Origin: Caenorhabditis elegans
Lineage: Eukaryota; Nematoda; Chromadorea; Rhabditida; Rhabditidae
Length of the DNA: 64,000 nt
NCBI RefSeq assembly: GCF_000002985.6
Contig: NC_003283.11
Span: 12,958,001 to 13,022,000 of the forward strand
Reading direction: 5' to 3'
The notes under the pieces were generated by a model, which saw nothing but the letters and a program-made list of their open reading frames with translations, was not told the DNA's origin and did no database searches. Positions 1-10,668 of the stretch are shown here, in pieces. How positions within the stretch are numbered: position 1 is the first letter of the stretch; the number at the start of each line of letters is the position of its first letter. The position numbers and the translations under genes are program-made.

Positions 1-330
1 ACAAAACTGTTCCATGTCGGCATGGGAATACATTTTTGTAAGTATGGGAACAAATGTATGTATGGGAATGTCAGCATAGGAACGAAAAAAAATGGAAAAA
101 ATGAGGTGTATGCATAGGAGTACTTCGACTACTGGATGTAAGCATGGGAATTTTGTATGCACCGGAAAAATGTATGTATGAGAATGTCAGCATGGGAACG
201 GAAAAAAGGGAAAAAATGAGTTGTAGGCATGGGAGTACTCGAACTACTGGGCGTAAGCATGGGAATATTTTGTATGCACGGGAGAAAATGTCAGCATGGG
301 AAATGTGTGCATGGGAAATGTGAGCATGGG
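1..330. repeat. Degenerate minisatellite of CATGGGAA-type units
   Basis: The stretch is built from many copies of a short motif of the form g(c/t)atgggaa, variably spaced. A higher-order period is also visible: the block from about 57 to 172 recurs at about 173 to 290, each with a 'ggaaaaaatgag' core followed by 'ggagtac' and 'actactgg'. It continues off the left edge. It probably lies in an intron of the rhodanese gene whose last exons are outside the window. Confidence 0.85.
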
Positions 331-604
331 ATAGATTGCCTTTTTTCGAAAGGGTTCGCCAAATTGTCGAGGTGATAAAGATCGCACCTTATTGGGAAAC
401 ATTACAAATTTTGAGTCAAATTGAAGGAAATTTATTCAGCTATCAGTATTCGATAGAAGAATGTACGTATGACGTGGCAGTCGCGCGAAAAGCTCATGTA
501 AAAGAGCGCTTCATGTGTTACCATACTTTTGGCCCACCCTGTATAGAATCCTCTGGTTTTCTTTTCATTTTTTTTTGATAAAAATTAGTTTTAAAAGTAC
601 CATA

Positions 605-692
605 AACTTTTTTCGCACCGAGACCCATCTGAATAAATTTGTGTGCTTTTAAGAAGGCTTGTCAAAATTTTGTGAAATTACGATATAACATA
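605..692. repeat. Copy of a dispersed repeat (GAGACnCATC..AATAAAT family)
   Basis: The stretch with 'gagacccatctgaataaat' and a downstream 'gtgaaattacgata' is a diverged copy of the sequence at about 14640-14735 inside the pinin gene ('gagacacatccgaataaat' ... 'gatattattacgata'). It abuts the splice donor at 688-693 and so lies at the start of an intron. The remainder of 331-604 contains no exon I can support on either strand. Confidence 0.6.
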
Positions 693-693
693 C

Positions 694-3129
694 CACAGGT
701 TTCCTCAATGATAATGCATTATTATTAAAAAGTCCTTTCAAATGATCTGCATCCTTCCACTGCCCAACAGCCCAATCGTATACTGCATCCACTGGAATAT
801 TCCGTGCTCCTTTTATATGTCCATACAATGCTCCTTGAGCAGTTCCCAAGAATTCATCTTTTGTCTGTGCATCCACTACATCAAAATTGTCAATTTCAGA
901 ATTTAGAAGAACATCATCATACGTTATAATTACAGAATCATTCCATGAAGCAAGAAAATCTCCTTGTCTTGGTTTTCTTGGAGCATCTCCTTGCTCCGTT
1001 TTATATTGTCCACTTCTTGCTTGATGAGTTTTCCATCCCAAATATCCACCCGAAAGCAGCGAAACTTTTTGATGTCCGAATAATTTGAAAATCCAAACAG
1101 TATAAGAACTCCAAATCATTTGTCCTCTATCATATACTATGACGTGACAATCATTATCAATTCCCTGAGATCTTGCGAATCGTTGAAATTGAAGTGGATG
1201 TACTGGAACGCCAGCATGACTAAGATTTGAATGGAAAATGAGGCGGGCTGATTCAATATGATCAACAGAGAATGCGTCACGACTTTTCGCTTCATCCCCG
1301 CTCGCAGCTTCTAGTATACAAATCTTTCGTTTTGTAATCAAAAGAGTCAACAAATGGTTTGGTGTCATTTCCATATCGGATCTTTTAGAAAGAAGACTTG
1401 ATTCCATTGATGGGCGAGGCTGAAAATTCAAAACTCTATATATCTTAGCATAAAATAAGTGGTTTTTATAAGTTTTCTAGTGATGATAAATACTCCTTTT
1501 AATTTAAAAACATTAAGTCAGTTTTAAAGAAGACCTTTTCCAGTTACAATTTCGATAATAGTACCCTTTTCAATAATAAACCACCATTTTGAATATTTAT
1601 ATTTCAAACAAACACTTACCAAACCGTACGATTCTTTTTGGAAAGTATTTGAGGATGAGACAAAAAAGAAGAATGATAGAATTGTTGCAAGTATGAATAC
1701 TGCAAGTAGGGTTACTGTAGCTGAGACGCATGCAATTTTCCATCGTTTTGATGTGCTCTGAAATCTTAACTAATTATAGAACATGGTTTTAGTTGTGTAC
1801 TGATATACTTTTAATTAACTTGCTTTGGCTAGCTATTATTTTGATACTTCAGATTCATTTAATAATTATTATAATTTAGAATACATTAAAGAAATCTGCT
1901 CTCGAAGCTTCATTTTAATTTTTAAAGAGTCACCTTATTGATTGTTCTCGAAGTATATTTTGTGAAACTATCACCCATGAATGGAGTTGATTTAAGAGTG
2001 AACACTTGCATTGGATTGTCACACATTTTTACAAATGGCTTGGATTCACTAATCAGCTGTCCTATGATTCACAAGTGCCCACTCTTGACACCAATTCTTC
2101 TTTTTTTCCACTAATTTTCCCTTTTCATAAGGTTTTCATTTTCATTTTCACTTCCTGTCATTATCTATGAATTTTCAATTGAATTGACCGGATTTTGCAT
2201 AATAATCATGTCTCTCCTTTTTTTAAAGTTCATTTCAACAACCTAATCAATGTTCTTGATTGATTACAAGTGTTAATGGGGGTGATAAGGATCAGAAGTA
2301 GTACTTAGTCCTTGAAGAAAAAGACATGAAAAAGCAACTGACTACTCACATTTTTTGGGTTATGAATGGCAATATGGGTGGGTGTCATCGGCGGTGGGAT
2401 CGGTGGAGGGGTCGCCATCATCGGAACTTTTTTAGCCTGGAATTTATTAGTAGGATATATGAAAAAACCTCATGGTGATAACATCTAACAAGAAATATAA
2501 ATTTCTAAACGGTTTTTTAAATACTAGAAACATAATCTTCGTATTGGTTTATTTCAAATATCAGCGCACAATTTTCTAAAAATTTGTGCAAATTTTATAC
2601 ATAAAGCTAGAAAAACTTTCCAAAGTGAATCTCTGAATGTTTAAAAAAATTTCTAAAGTGAAAACTTGAACTTCTTAATGTGTTTTTGAAATTACCAAAG
2701 TAATACAACCCGTGCACTTTTGGTGAATTCAGACAAATATAGGATATGTAATTTTGAGGAAAAAATAATTTTTACAGGTAACTGTTAATTTATTATGAGG
2801 AGTTTGAACAACTTAAAAGGTAGTATATTTTGGAGTACATTTGACATTTATAATCTTCTGGAGACAACTTTTTTATGGTTGCAATAACCAGCTCGTCATG
2901 TATGAACTAACTAAATTTTTTAAAAATTTGTATGATATATCTAAAAATTAATCGCTTTTCATGAACTCACCATGCGTCTCTCGGATCTTCTAACTCTTCC
3001 AAGTTCATCATAAAAATAATCTGGATCCTCATATTCTTTTCCATCAACCTCTTCAACTGTGTTATAGACATCCTCTACAGTTTTCGTTTCATATTCTTTT
3101 GGCCGAACTCCAACTGACCACTTTTGCAT
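694..3129 (-). CDS. Rhodanese/3-mercaptopyruvate sulfurtransferase-like protein with N-terminal membrane anchor (3' end outside window)
   Basis: Predicted exons on the minus strand: 3129-2971, 2436-2350, 1757-1620, 1419-694, all phase 0, giving 370 residues before the gene leaves the window (next donor at 693-688). Residues 1-82 are acidic then proline-rich. Residues about 90-115 are one strongly hydrophobic segment preceded by a basic stretch (STSKRWK), predicting a type II membrane protein. From about residue 135 the protein matches the two-domain rhodanese family: the first domain has VIVYDRGQMIWSSYTVW and LSGGYLGW, and the second begins around VVDAQTKDEFLG. The active-site Cys loop of the second domain would be in the missing exon. 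A TTTTCAG acceptor 12 nt before an internal ATG (1407) means a shorter soluble form, trans-spliced at 1420-1422, is also possible. This is probably the gene I remember as mpst-7; the symbol is not certain. Confidence 0.75.
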
Positions 3130-3135
3130 AGTTTT

Positions 3136-3725
3136 CTGAAAGAGTTTGTGGTAATTTGAAAGTTAACCTAGATAGTTAGAGATTTGAGAGAAAAATGTAA
3201 AAAGTGTCATTTAGGGAATAAGACAAGTGAATCAGCTACAAAAATCTAATCGTTTAGGTTGACCGACCGGAGAAACGAAGGGGCTGACTGTTTTGTGTTC
3301 CAAGGCCGTTTCGGCTTACCTTTTCACCTACATTTTTCACCGCTCACTTCTCCTGTTTCGAATCACTATTTCGGAAATGGGCATACCTCATCTCGCTCAT
3401 TCTCTCATTTTTTCTCTCCTTATCCTCCTCTTTTAGGTTGATGCGCAACTTTCCGCGCCTTGAAACAGATCTGGTATTTGGCGCGGATAGTTTGAGGAGG
3501 AAAAAGGCGGTAAAAGGGCAAAACCGTTTAAGTCAATTCAGGGAAATCATTTTTATTGCGCGAAAATGGATTGGCAAACACTAAAATAAGAGTGATAAGT
3601 GATGAAAGGACAAATGCAGAAAGGAACGGCGGAATGGCAGAAGACAACAAACTGGACTTTCCAGTTTAAATAAGATGAACGGAAACACTGACATAATATA
3701 GGGTGAGAAATAGGAATAAAAGATA
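3136..3725 (-). promoter_or_regulatory. Intergenic/promoter region with E2F-like sites
   Basis: This lies between the stop of the TANGO2 gene (3726) and the 5' end of the rhodanese gene; a CTTTCAG acceptor (3136-3142, minus strand) sits 6 nt before its ATG. The middle is GC-richer and contains TTTGGCGC (3477-3484) and GCGCGAAA (3558-3565), both exact matches to the E2F consensus TTTSSCGC, plus a near match (TTTCCGCGCC) at about 3450-3459. Function is inferred from motif only. Confidence 0.4.
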
Positions 3726-5320
3726 TCAACTTCCATTAAGGACGAATTCAAATCTGGCATCGTGCCAAGTAGATTGTTCAGGGAGAAGTCGTCGTTCCAA
3801 AATGTTAATCTTATCTTTTTGATCTACTGTGATTAGTGTATGGCAGCGGGTCCCATACCTGGAAGTAAACGAATAATATGAAAAACCTATAAACTCTACA
3901 CAAATTTTGTTTATGAAAAATATTATTATCATTGGAGTGGCAAAGTTTTGTCGCTTTTGAATACAAATAGTTAAACTCATAGGTGCGTTGCAATTGCCGT
4001 TTGATTAAAATAACCTCGGCAATTCTGACAAGTGCCTGGAACTTCAGTTTTAGACAATTCCAAATTTGTTGGAAATTCCGACCTGAGGATATACCTAGCT
4101 TTTAAATTTGGGATACAATATACAAGGGATCTTATTTTATATTCTAGAATAATGAAAATTATCAACTCACATTCTTGTTCCCTCTGGATATTTAATAAAT
4201 ATCGCAGAGAGTGGACGATTGTACTCTTCTACATTCTGTGTTTGATACTGTAGCTGAGCATCTGGATACCATTGTGTCGTATTTTTTGCAATCGAAAGTA
4301 ACTTCTCAAAAATTTGATCAACACTGAATTGGTCACTATTTTCAAGGTGTTCTCTCAGAAGTTTTTTGCCTTGGACTGCCTTTTGATACGGTTTTGTAGG
4401 TGGACTATTTGAGACGACATGGTACTCTGAACATTTTTCAATATTTAGCAAAAAAGTTTGATAACAAACCATCCTTCAGTTGACAAACTTCAATTTCGTC
4501 CACTTGTTGATTGGCCAACGTTCGAACTTCATACAAACCGGTGGAGTTTCTGAAAATGAATTATTGGATCACAACTGTATGTGTTGCTCGTGATTTCTGC
4601 CCCTAGTTTTGCTCAAAACATTTATCGCAACTTTGTAGAGGCACGAAACATCGTTTTAAAGACATATGCTGTTTTTCTGAGGCGGTCGAGAAAAGTGTCA
4701 ATTTCCAAGAAATTTACTATAAGATGAGGAAGGTGATAAGTTATAATGAAACTGCATAAAAATTTAGATCATAATAAAGTGTGTTGCAAATATATCCCCG
4801 TTTTGCATGACGTTTGAGATAATAGTTCCCAAACCAGAAAAAAAACAAGAGCAAAATTCTTGTTTCTTTTTCTCGTCATTCCCTAATATAAAATTTACTT
4901 TTCAACTGCAACTAATTGAAAACCATTGTATTTTGATGCACATTTCTTCAATGACTCTATCATTTTCGAAGTATCATTAGCATTCAAAAACTCGTTCACT
5001 ATTCCTCCTCTACTTGGTGCATGTAAGTTCTTTGACTCTTGAGTTTGTGTAATTGAAAGCATCATTCCAATTCTTCCATTCTCATTCAGTCCTAACCATG
5101 TTCCACGTGCATTTTCTTGTTTATCAACGCCTGAAAAAGCAATTTTTTTCAAATTGATAACTTTTTTTTTTTTTGGGAAAAACAACTAACCACTCAATAT
5201 TCCATCATGCCAATGCATTTCCTTTGTTGGCCGAAGAAGTTGCTCATCTCGATTATTTAAAAGAATAAGCTTGTATTTGTCAAGTGAAGATTTTGCAGTT
5301 TTGATAAATGTTATACACAT
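3726..5320 (-). CDS. TANGO2/NRDE-family protein (haem-trafficking HRG-9/HRG-10 homologue)
   Basis: Five predicted exons (5320-5191, 5130-4899, 4549-4470, 4426-4171, 3858-3726) join in frame to 276 residues, the length I recall for human TANGO2. The N-terminus MCITF and the NRDE motif (LLNNRDEQLLRPT, about residues 19-31) are family hallmarks. Further matches are GTWLGLNENGR, the RGG..V..FL stretch, YNGFQLVA, and a C-terminal YGTRCHTLITVD block close to the vertebrate YGTRTNTIILVD. The protein has no signal peptide or membrane segment. C. elegans has two TANGO2 homologues, hrg-9 and hrg-10, implicated in moving haem out of haem-rich compartments and in mitochondrial stress; I cannot tell from sequence alone which one this is. 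The gene lies upstream of, and on the same strand as, the rhodanese gene, 597 nt away, which is long for an operon. Confidence 0.9.
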
Positions 5321-6375
5321 TTTGTACGAGAGACACAAAGAGAGAAAGAGAAACTTTTGAATGACCACAAAATTGCGTCATATGTTTTTATCTATGTCAA
5401 ACAATAACATTGTATGTATGTATTTATGTTTCTTCATTTACACATAATCACTGATTAATTGAGGAATTTGAAGCAATTAAAAGAAAAATAAACAAATGTT
5501 CCAATTGAGCTAAAACAAAAAGTTTCATGAAGCTTTGATAAATGAGTTCTTGTTTTTTGTCTTTTTTGTGATCCTTGCATGTTGCACCGGTCTGTTCATT
5601 TGGTTAATAAGAGTTAGTTAAAGAAGTGTCCGACACCTTTTTTTGAAAAGTGATATCAGTCAATTATGACAGGAACATATCAGATCAGTATTTGAAAACC
5701 CTTCCTGGTTCTCGATGGAAAGGACATACGGCTACAATTGATACTTTGTGCAGACAGTTTTGACATATATAATTATGCTCGAAAATCTTCCCCACCAAGC
5801 CACAAACGTTTTCTGGTTTGTGTCTGTTCGAATATCGTTTCCGACTTTTGAAAATTACCAATTTAGATGAGATTGCAACTAAGTTGACGAAACCGTGTCG
5901 AGATGGGTGCAACACATAAATTGAGTCAAGTATTAAAAAGTATTGGTTTTAATAACCGCATTATAAGTCTTATTGCAAGAAACAAAACATAGTTCTACAA
6001 TTGTGAACTCTGCTCTGCGTACCATTAGTAGCAATTCAATTTCACGGCGATTTTTATTTGCCCTATAATTTTTTTCCAATAACGGGAAATCCAAATGTAT
6101 ATTGAACTTCACTTTACGTACCCGTTCTTCTGAACTCAGTCTCTAGAGACATTAGTCATATGACATTTGAGTAGCTAGACTTACTAATTTTTAGATCTTT
6201 TAACCTACATTCTCAATTAAAAGAGTGCTCAATATGATCACTTCGTTCTATTTTCTCCGTTTCCATACCTACGTATAAATCATGATCTCCGAAATCATCA
6301 GTCAGAGAGGTGGAGTTGAATAACCGATCATAAAACTAACAAACTCTGAGAGCTGATATTTTTTAATGCTTACTG
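5321..6375. other. Intergenic region between divergent TANGO2 and srd genes
   Basis: This is the shared upstream region of two divergently transcribed genes. A 76-codon open frame on the minus strand (5915-5685) has several Cys/His residues but no match I recognise and no splice context, so it is not called. Otherwise I see only AT-rich sequence. Confidence 0.6.
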
Positions 6376-8001
6376 ATGGTTCCTCAACTTAACGTGGATG
6401 AAGATCCGAGTTCAAAAATATACGAAGTAATTAATGAAATTGTCTATCCAATATTCCTTACTATAACACTTATTTTCCATTCCGTTCTGCTTGTATTTAT
6501 CATCTTTTTCTCACCATCCCATCTCAATTTCTTAAAGTTTCTACTCTTAACAACATCACTTTTAGATGTTTTTGCAACTTCTATATTGTTCTATATTCAA
6601 CCAAGAATATTATCTGAATATCAAGTAAATGTACCCGTCTATTGCTATGGACCATGTCGAGAAATGAACACACAATTCTGTTTTTCACTCTTTATGATGT
6701 GGCAGGTAGGTTGTGTGAAAAATATAATTTAAAAATAAGTATAAAGTGATATGTACGTACCAGTTTGGGCGACTAACAGCAATGTCCGAAATGAGATTTT
6801 AACAAAAGTTTATGTAATATTTGACAATTATCAAAATTTTTTGCCAAATCCAAATTGACGAAAAAAAATTAGTTCGGCAATTTTCGCAATTACCAATTGA
6901 CAAACAGGCAAGGTACGGATGCTAATAGTTGTTTCACTTCACGTTAACTTCTACTAATAAATGTAGGTAGTGAGTTATATCTGACGTTTTAAGTTGTTAA
7001 ATCCTGCATGTAAGTACCGGGTTACTGTAGTGGTACGGTAGGCTCACCTTACTGCTGGCTTGTACAACTATCTAAATGTATTGCTTTCATAGTCTTATCG
7101 AACCTCCACCGCATCACCAACGTGACTCCCATCAAATTTCCCATATTTCAGACGGTAAGCATTGCAGTTGGTATATCTCTGACCTACACTTTATACTTCA
7201 AATATCATAAATTAAACTCAAAAGGTCCACTTTTCGGTTGGAAACTCGTCAGATCTCTCTTCCTATTCTACATTCCATGTTTGGTTTCTATGGTAATTTC
7301 CTCATTATACCCATTTAATTATATCTTTCATCTTCAGTGTTGCGCTTTTGTAGTCGTTTTGCGAAACGTATTACCAAACGAGGAACTAAATAAAGAAAGT
7401 TTTTCTGATACGAGAATAGAATTTACTAAAATTGGGAACATGAAATTGGGTGAATTACCAAATAGAATTAACTTTGCAATGATTGCTTATGCAATTTACT
7501 GTTCTCCTATTATCACCTTTTGGTTTCATTGGTAAGTATGTCATATTGTTTGTTGGGTAGAAAAAAACCAAATTTTTATGAGATAAACTTATTAAAGCAT
7601 ACTTTCTTCCAGGAAAACTAACAAGTCCTTGAACAATGCTTTGTCAGGCTCATCGCCGTACCTTCGTTATCACGCGAAAAATGTTATGATGGGAATTACA
7701 ATTCAAGTTGTTATGCATTTTATTTTCTACATTCCCTTTTTCACATTGTATTCTTATTCACTTCTCACAGGTTTTTACTTTTCTTGTTCCAAATCAGGAA
7801 ATGTTTATTCCAGGAACAAAAATCTTCGTTCAACAGTTTTTCATGGCAATGTCCCCGAATCTTGCTGCATCTTTCGATCCACTCATCAATCTGTACTTCG
7901 TTGTACCATATCGTACCAAAATCAAGTCCTGGTTCGGAAAGAAGCATCAACAAACAAGCACCATTCGCATAGCTTCGCTGACTCCATCTGGCTATTTTTA
8001 G
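6376..8001 (+). CDS. SRD-family seven-transmembrane chemoreceptor
   Basis: Predicted exons: 6376-6705, 7152-7292, 7338-7531, 7613-7770, 7814-8001, giving 336 residues. The hydrophobic segments, the GPCR..N..FCFSLFMMWQ block after TM2 and the C-terminal SFDPLINLYFVVPYR are typical of the nematode SRD (Str superfamily) chemoreceptors, which are about 330 residues long. The introns at 7293-7337 (45 nt) and 7771-7813 (43 nt) are very short. The first is a multiple of three and could be read through, adding 15 residues; the second is required to restore frame into the DP..YFV.PYR tail. No inactivating lesion is seen. Members are usually expressed in chemosensory neurons (family knowledge). The intron at 6706-7151 carries AT-rich, diverged repeat sequence. 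Confidence 0.85.
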
Positions 8002-8194
8002 AAAACATAAAGTTTCATTTCTAAACGATTTCTGATAGAGAAACAAAAAGGAAATGCAATAAATTAAGAATAAACTTCTAGTAATCGTCAAAGCCATGCT
8101 TTACAGAGAAATTATGAAAAAGATGATATGAGTGATCAAAAGAAAAACAACCAAAGCGCGGATAGAAAGTTTAATTTTAGAAAAGGATTGTATT

Positions 8195-9208
8195 TTATGC
8201 TCTGACGAAGGAAGCGATCTCGTGGACTCCAAAATCTTCGCTGTTAGATGAAGTTGAGACGAACGAGACTTCTTGCCTGAAACAAAACTTCGAAAATACT
8301 TAAAATCAAGTTGTGTTCTCACTTTTTAAGATCCTCCCATTTGAAATCGATTCCAGTATCAGTCAAAGTTGATCTCTTCTCTTCTGATCCATCAGTTCCA
8401 ATAAGCGCAGCTGCACGTGATTTGTTAATGAGTCCGATTTCTTTTTCCAAGCTGTTTCGAATAACTTTTTCAGTTTTTGCCAGAGATAAGTCTTGCTTAT
8501 GGCATGCAATCAGGATTGGAACCTAAAATTCAACTTTGGAATTTCAACAAAAACGTACATTAATCTTTAAGATAAATAATAATTTTGGCTTTTGATATAG
8601 AAGTCAAATAATTATTCTACAAACCTTATCGACATTTTCAAGAGCTACGGTGTAGAAAAGCTCGGCAACGTCACGAGCATTTTTTGAGAAGGCGGCCGAG
8701 TCAACGACAAACACGATCCGGAGAAGTGAACGGCTCTGTAATAATACAGTTTTATGAGAAATGTCATTTCTAAAATAAATAATTACATGAAGATGGTTCT
8801 CGATGAGCTTCTGGCGCAGTCTGTCGTTTCCTGGGTAGTCGATAATCTCCTTCTCCTTATCTTTGATTCTTAAAGTGATTTTATTCTCCACCATCGATGT
8901 GTACGTTTTTGTGGTAGTTGCTGAAATCAAATTAAAATTTATAAACAAAAGTTAAATATAAAATCTTACGATATTCGGCTTCTTTCTGTGAGAGCTGGGT
9001 GAAAATAGTAGTTTTTCCGCAATCCATAAGACCAACAAATAACACTCTATTCTTGTTAGACGATGCAAAACTCTGAAATGTCAAATTATTTTCGAATTAA
9101 TCTTTCAGATATTACCTTCAAAACTAAGAGAAGGACTGTGAGCAATCCAATAACGGCTGTCGCCAACACAGCTAGTGTCGTAGGATCGTTAAAATCGATT
9201 TTATCCAT
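8195..9208 (-). CDS. Signal recognition particle receptor subunit beta (SRPRB)
   Basis: Six predicted exons (9208-9116, 9072-8970, 8920-8787, 8735-8625, 8522-8323, 8276-8195) give 240 residues. One N-terminal membrane segment (about residues 11-30) is followed by a small Ras/Arf-like GTPase domain: P-loop GLMDCGKTT, switch II DYPGND (DLPGH in other SRPRBs) and the G4-type ACHKQD. The short membrane anchor plus GTPase domain is the standard SRP receptor beta layout. It tethers the SRP receptor alpha subunit at the ER during co-translational targeting. The ATG lies 2 nt after a CATTTCAG acceptor, and the gene follows mrpl-33 by 172 nt on the same strand, which suggests it is the second gene of an operon made functional by SL2 trans-splicing. 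Confidence 0.93.
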
Positions 9209-9380
9209 TTCTGAAATGTTCAGTTATACTTTTGAACACTCGATAAATAACATCAAACAGATAAAAGTCATGGTATCAACCAAAAATTAATCAATATAAA
9301 AAATAGATGCGTTTTTAAACTTTTATACGTACAAAACAATGAGAAAAACAATCTAGAGACCTAAAAATTGACCGGTAAAG
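9209..9380 (-). promoter_or_regulatory. Short intercistronic region with trans-splice acceptor
   Basis: Between the stop codon of mrpl-33 (9381) and the ATG of the SRP receptor gene (9208) there are 172 nt. On the minus strand they include a U-rich run and end in CATTTCAG (acceptor AG at 9211-9212) directly before the ATG. This spacing and layout match C. elegans operon intercistronic regions. Confidence 0.6.
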
Positions 9381-9793
9381 CTAGTTTTCGATGCTGTAGA
9401 TTCCTCTGATTCGTTTCGGCAATTCTGATTTTCCCTTTACTCGTTTGACTTCTTCAAATAGGCACGACTTTCCATCTAGAAGAACAATAATTAGTGAAAT
9501 TTTTAAAATAATTTCAAGATTATTTTGATGGGAATATTTGGAAACCCCTTTTTTACAAAGCTTGCAATTTTTCGATTTTTAAGGAGCATCAAGAAATTCA
9601 ATTTATATGATTAAAAAACTTACAAGCTGGATCGTAGAAAATTCCAGCAAACTTTTCAGCAGCTCGTTCCCTGACCCATACTCGTGTAGAACCAGTAATT
9701 ACGCTTGCCAGCTGAACAATCACGTATCTAATAATAACAATATTAATTATAAGTATATTTTTCCGAATGAGCTTACTTTGATTTGGCTCCCAT
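9381..9793 (-). CDS. mrpl-33: Mitochondrial large ribosomal subunit protein bL33m
   Basis: Three small exons (9793-9777, 9727-9624, 9475-9381) join in frame to only 71 residues. The product is short and basic, with an N-terminal K-YVIVQLASVITGS stretch, a conserved FYDP motif near residue 37 and a following CLFEEVK segment (YDP..K..VLFxE in other mitochondrial L33 proteins). It is expected to act in the mitochondrial large ribosomal subunit. A TTTTTTACAG acceptor (9825-9827 as CTG on the plus strand) 31 nt before the ATG is a likely SL1 site, consistent with first position in the predicted operon. The symbol is by family; I did not confirm it against a database. Confidence 0.8.
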
Positions 9794-10020
9794 GACTTTT
9801 TGATAGAGCAGTGGCAATTTAAAACTGTAAAAAACAACAATATATTAGAATTAAATGCATTTTCGATCATTCTGCCGCAAAAAAAACGAAAAATAACAAG
9901 AAATTATAAGAAAAAACTGACTTTTTGGATTTTGGCAACTTGCCAAATTGGCCAAATATTAGAGAGTACGCAAACACCGTGTGTCCGCAGTTGCGCGTCA
10001 ATACATTAATGCATTTTAGC

Positions 10021-10265
10021 TGACGCACGGCCCGGCAAGTGGTACATCCATGCAAATGCGCTCTACTGATAATTTAAGTGTAGACCAGGTTTGGGCGCGT
10101 GATAACGAAAAAAGCTTTGGTCCAAAAAATTTAGAATTTAATTTCGGACATTTTTTATATGCATCACAAAAAAACTGGATCAACCGTTTTTGAGATACAC
10201 GCGCCCAAACGTCCAGGTATACGGTAGACAAATTGCGTACAGGTACCACTTCTCGGGCCGTGTGA
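10021..10265. mobile_element. 245-bp palindromic MITE-like element
   Basis: The ends are imperfect inverted repeats: the left end has ACGGCCCGGCAAGTGGTAC (about 10026-10044) and the right end GTACCACTTCTCGGGCCGTG (10243-10262). Inner arms also pair: TTTGGGCGCGT (about 10090-10100) with ACGCGCCCAAA (about 10199-10209). There is no coding capacity. Such short palindromic elements are common non-autonomous transposon derivatives in C. elegans. Confidence 0.75.
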
Positions 10266-10623
10266 CGACCAAGTATCATTATGAAGAATGACTACGGTAG
10301 TTGTGATAAACTATCTAAATTGAGAATGGACAGCTGGAATAATTGTGATAAACAGAAATTGCAATATCATGAATTAGAAAATTAATAACGAATATAGTCT
10401 CTTCAAAATTTTGCACTTTAGGCCATTATTTGTAGACTCTACCAATTCCTTTGTTCTAAAGACCACATGTTGCAAATGGATTCCACGAGCCATTTCGGAG
10501 AACACATACATTACTGACGACCATTTCACTGTTTGAGGTCACTTTCTACCATACTGCTGAAATCCCAATAAAAAACACCTCAACTTTGTGAATTTGTCCT
10601 TGAAAAGTCTCAAAGACCTTTAC

Positions 10624-10668
10624 GTTCCTCTTCCTCCTATTCTACCTCATTTCAACGAAGAAAGGACA
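10624..10668 (+). promoter_or_regulatory. lin-46 5' leader region
   Basis: The stretch immediately before the predicted lin-46 ATG is CU-rich, then 'caacgaagaaaggaca'. From published work on lin-46, a short conserved 5' UTR is the element through which LIN-28 represses LIN-46; the exact transcript start is not visible here, so limits are approximate. Confidence 0.5.

Larger units (their letters stand above)
9794..10668. other. Intergenic region between mrpl-33 and lin-46
   Basis: These genes are divergent, so this holds both promoters. It contains the inverted-repeat element at 10021-10265. The part nearest lin-46 (about 10420-10668) is less AT-rich and pyrimidine-rich on the plus strand. 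No gene is visible. Confidence 0.6.

Noticed and set aside
1-330. Possible CRISPR-like repeat array
   Set aside because: Repeats are short, degenerate and irregularly spaced, and the DNA is clearly nematode.
5685-5915. 76-codon minus-strand frame with several Cys/His residues
   Set aside because: No recognisable domain, no splice-acceptor context and no ATG context; could be real but not supportable.
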